Source of the DNA: Neomegalonema sp.
GTDB taxonomy: Bacteria; Pseudomonadota; Alphaproteobacteria; Rhodobacterales; Rhodobacteraceae
Assembly (NCBI RefSeq): GCF_028688855.1
Contig: NZ_JAQTXI010000012.1
Location: forward strand, 1 to 64,000
Direction: 5' to 3'
DNA: 64,000 nucleotides
Position 1 is the stretch's first letter. Each line of letters opens with the position of its first letter. Under the pieces are notes generated by a model. The model had not been told where the DNA came from, made no database searches, and was given only the letters and a program-made list of their open reading frames with translations. Below are positions 62,131 to 64,000 of this stretch, piece after piece. The position numbers and the translations under genes are program-made.

Positions 62131-63281
62131 TCGGCGGCGGGCGCGGCTGCGACGACGGCGGCGGCTTCGGCTTCGGCGGCCGCCTCGGCCCTGACGATCT
62201 CCTCGGCGCGCTTCTCGACCAGCTCGACGATATGGTCGATCATCTGGTCGTTGGACATCTTGTGGCTCGGGCGTCCCGAGACGTAGATCATCCCCGAGCC
62301 CGCGCCGCCGCCGGTGAATCCGAGATCCGTCTCGCGGGCTTCTCCGGGGCCGTTGACCACGCAGCCGATGACCGACAGCGTGATGGGCTGGCTCACATGG
62401 GCGAGGCGCTCTTCAAGACGGCTCACCGTGTCGATGACGTTGAAGCCCTGGCGCGCGCAGGAGGGACAGGAGATGATCGTCACGCCCCGATGCCGCAGGT
62501 TGAGCGACTTCAGGATCTCGTAGCCGACCTTGACCTCCTCCTCGGGCTCCGCCGAGAGCGAGACGCGGATCGTGTCGCCGATCCCCATCCAGAGGAGATT
62601 CCCCAGGCCGATGGAGCTCTTCACCGCCCCGATGGAGCGTCCGCCCGCCTCGGTCACGCCGAGATGCAGGGGGTAGTCGCAGGCTTCGGAGAGCGCCTGA
62701 TAGGCCGCCGCCGTGAGAAACACGTCGGAGGCCTTCACGCTGATCTTGAACTCGAAGAAGTCGTTGTCTTCGAGGATGCGGGCGTGTTCGAGCGCGCTTT
62801 CGACCATGGCGTCCGGGCAGGGCTCGCCGTATTTCTCCAGGAGGTGGCGCTCCAGGGAGCCGCCGTTGACTCCGATGCGCATCGAGCAGCCGTAATCCCT
62901 GGCCGCCTTGACCACCTCGCGCACGCGCCTGGCGTCGCCGATGTTGCCGGGGTTGATGCGCAGGCAGGCCGCCCCCGCCTGAGCCGCCTCGATGGCGCGC
63001 TTGTAGTGGAAATGGATGTCCGCGACGATGGGGACCGTGCTCGCGCGCACGATCTCCCTGAGCGCCGCCGTGGATTCGACGTCGGGGCAGGAGACGCGCA
63101 CGATGTCCGCGCCCGCCTCGGCGCAACGCCGGATCTGCTCGATGGTCGCCGGAGCGTCGGCGGTGATGGTGTTGGTCATGGTCTGGACGCTGATGGGGGC
63201 GTCTCCGCCCACCAGCACCTTGCCGACGCTGATCTGACGGCTCTTGCGCCGCGCGATGTCGCGCCAGGGACGAACGCTCAT
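62127..63281 (-). CDS. ispG: 4-Hydroxy-3-methylbut-2-enyl-diphosphate synthase
   Basis: The product is 384 residues. The N-terminal TIM barrel opens [10 protein letters not shown]. The [4Fe-4S] cysteines are in [10 protein letters not shown] and [15 protein letters not shown]. IspG makes HMBPP in the MEP isoprenoid pathway. It follows rodZ by 63 bases, the same order as in E. coli. The GNAT gene overlaps its end. Confidence 0.97.
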   Translation of the reverse strand: MSVRPWRDIARRKSRQISVGKVLVGGDAPISVQTMTNTITADAPATIEQIRRCAEAGADIVRVSCPDVESTAALREIVRASTVPIVADIHFHYKRAIEAAQAGAACLRINPGNIGDARRVREVVKAARDYGCSMRIGVNGGSLERHLLEKYGEPCPDAMVESALEHARILEDNDFFEFKISVKASDVFLTAAAYQALSEACDYPLHLGVTEAGGRSIGAVKSSIGLGNLLWMGIGDTIRVSLSAEPEEEVKVGYEILKSLNLRHRGVTIISCPSCARQGFNVIDTVSRLEERLAHVSQPITLSVIGCVVNGPGEARETDLGFTGGGAGSGMIYVSGRPSHKMSNDQMIDHIVELVEKRAEEIVRAEAAAEAEAAAVVAAAPAAE

Positions 63282-63344
63282 CCGGTCCTCCGAACTCCAG
63301 CCCTGACCTCGCCGCGCCCGACCCGAAGGCGGGGGCGTCGGCGT

Positions 63345-64000
63345 TCAGTCCACCGGGCGCATGCTGCCGAAAGCGCGCCCGCCGTTGCCGGGCGCCGCCT
63401 CGGGATAGACATAGGACGGCGGCGGATTGGAGACAATGCGCTGCTCGGGGCGACGCTCGGGCGCAGGGCGCTGCACGCGCTGGGCGGCGGGCAGAGGCTG
63501 GGCCGCAGGCGACGAGACGTTCCAGACCGGCGGAGCCGCCAGAGGCGCGGCCGTCTGAACGGGCGCAGGCGCAGGCGCGCGCGGCGCGGAGGCCACGGCG
63601 GCCGGTCGCGGCTGGGCGTTGGCGGCGGCTCTGGCGCGCAGGCTCGGGGCGCTGAGGTCGAAATCGCGGAGGACGGCGGCGGTGCGCGCGAGAGGGCCGA
63701 GCGCCTCGCCCGCCACCTCGACGGTCAGGCCGGAAGGATCGCCCACATGCAGACGCATGCCGTCGCTGCGGCCTGCGGGCGGCGTGAAGCGGTCGCCGGG
63801 ATTGAGCTCGCCGCTGAAGAGCACGGCGTTGGTCTCCGCGTCGCGGGCCTCCATCCAGACCGCGCGCCGGGCGACCAGAGCGAAGGCGGGCGCTCCGGCT
63901 TCGGCCGCAGGGAGGGCGGAGGGCGCCTCGGGGGCGGCTCCGGCGGTCAGGAGGGCTTCGCCCTCGACGGCGGAGGCCGGAGGCGTGGCGGCGGCGGTCC
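63345..64000 (-). CDS. rodZ: RodZ-like cell-shape protein, C-terminal part
   Basis: The gene runs off the right edge; about 218 residues are visible. The periplasmic RodZ domain (DUF4115) is recognisable in VWMEARDAETNAVLFSGEL and GRSDGMRLHVGDPSGLTVEV, followed by a Pro/Ala tail. The N-terminal helix-turn-helix and membrane helix lie outside the window. RodZ links MreB filaments to the cell-wall synthesis machine. ispG downstream supports the call. Confidence 0.85.
   Translation of the reverse strand, partial: TAAATPPASAVEGEALLTAGAAPEAPSALPAAEAGAPAFALVARRAVWMEARDAETNAVLFSGELNPGDRFTPPAGRSDGMRLHVGDPSGLTVEVAGEALGPLARTAAVLRDFDLSAPSLRARAAANAQPRPAAVASAPRAPAPAPVQTAAPLAAPPVWNVSSPAAQPLPAAQRVQRPAPERRPEQRIVSNPPPSYVYPEAAPGNGGRAFGSMRPVD

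Overview
This window is GC-rich chromosomal DNA from an alphaproteobacterium. The best fit is a Rhodobacterales-like lineage, though no species can be named from sequence alone. Three things point there. A small SRP RNA lies directly before dnaX-ybaB. The cytochrome oxidase cluster runs ctaC-ctaB-coxF-ctaG-ctaE-SURF1. A long acyl-CoA dehydrogenase matches methylsuccinyl-CoA dehydrogenase of the ethylmalonyl-CoA pathway. Gene density is high, many neighbours overlap as ATGA or GTGA, and I see no tRNA, rRNA, insertion sequence, prophage or CRISPR array. Most genes are core housekeeping genes.

Layout. 1-5 kb: start of a glycine-rich protein, an exported TPR protein, SRP RNA, dnaX-ybaB, a small basic CxxC protein and a ChaN-like protein. 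5-7 kb: soxY-soxZ followed by a CcdA-family membrane protein whose helices appear circularly permuted (the first helix, with its SPC motif, is at the C-terminus). 7-12.5 kb: a reverse-strand lipid A/acyl-chain operon (lpxD, acpXL-like ACP, ketoacyl synthase, tusA), then a divergent L,D-transpeptidase/MepK-like pair. 12.9-20.6 kb: an exported unknown, then a six-gene operon (44-residue membrane peptide, XpaC, TelA, DUF2927 lipoprotein, SPFH-GYF protein, zinc-ribbon membrane protein). 20.7-32.6 kb: bfr/bfd, lolA, ftsK, a DapC-like aminotransferase, a UbiH-type hydroxylase, an M23 peptidase and clpS/clpA. 32.7-39.5 kb: a D,D-carboxypeptidase, dapE, a LOG protein and the overlapping miaB, phytase-like esterase and sirtuin genes. 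39.5-43.8 kb: the oxidase subunit and assembly cluster. 43.8-51.2 kb: tldD, TIGR02444, a YdcH-like gene, purEK, kbp, a zinc-ribbon peptide and an MsbA-like ABC exporter. 51.4-59.8 kb: acyl-CoA synthetase, an orphan exported protein, mcd, and an ALDH16-type dehydrogenase with deoC. 59.8-64 kb: a hydroxyacid dehydrogenase, ndk, GNAT, ispG and the 3' part of rodZ.

Functional themes are envelope building (lpxD, lolA, L,D-transpeptidase, MepK, D,D-carboxypeptidase, DapC/DapE, M23, RodZ), aerobic respiration, carbon assimilation through acyl-CoA intermediates, and sulfur handling (SoxYZ, CcdA-like, TusA). The most unusual signal is the permuted CcdA. The XpaC-TelA-SPFH operon and the phased repeat sites at the mcd promoter follow.
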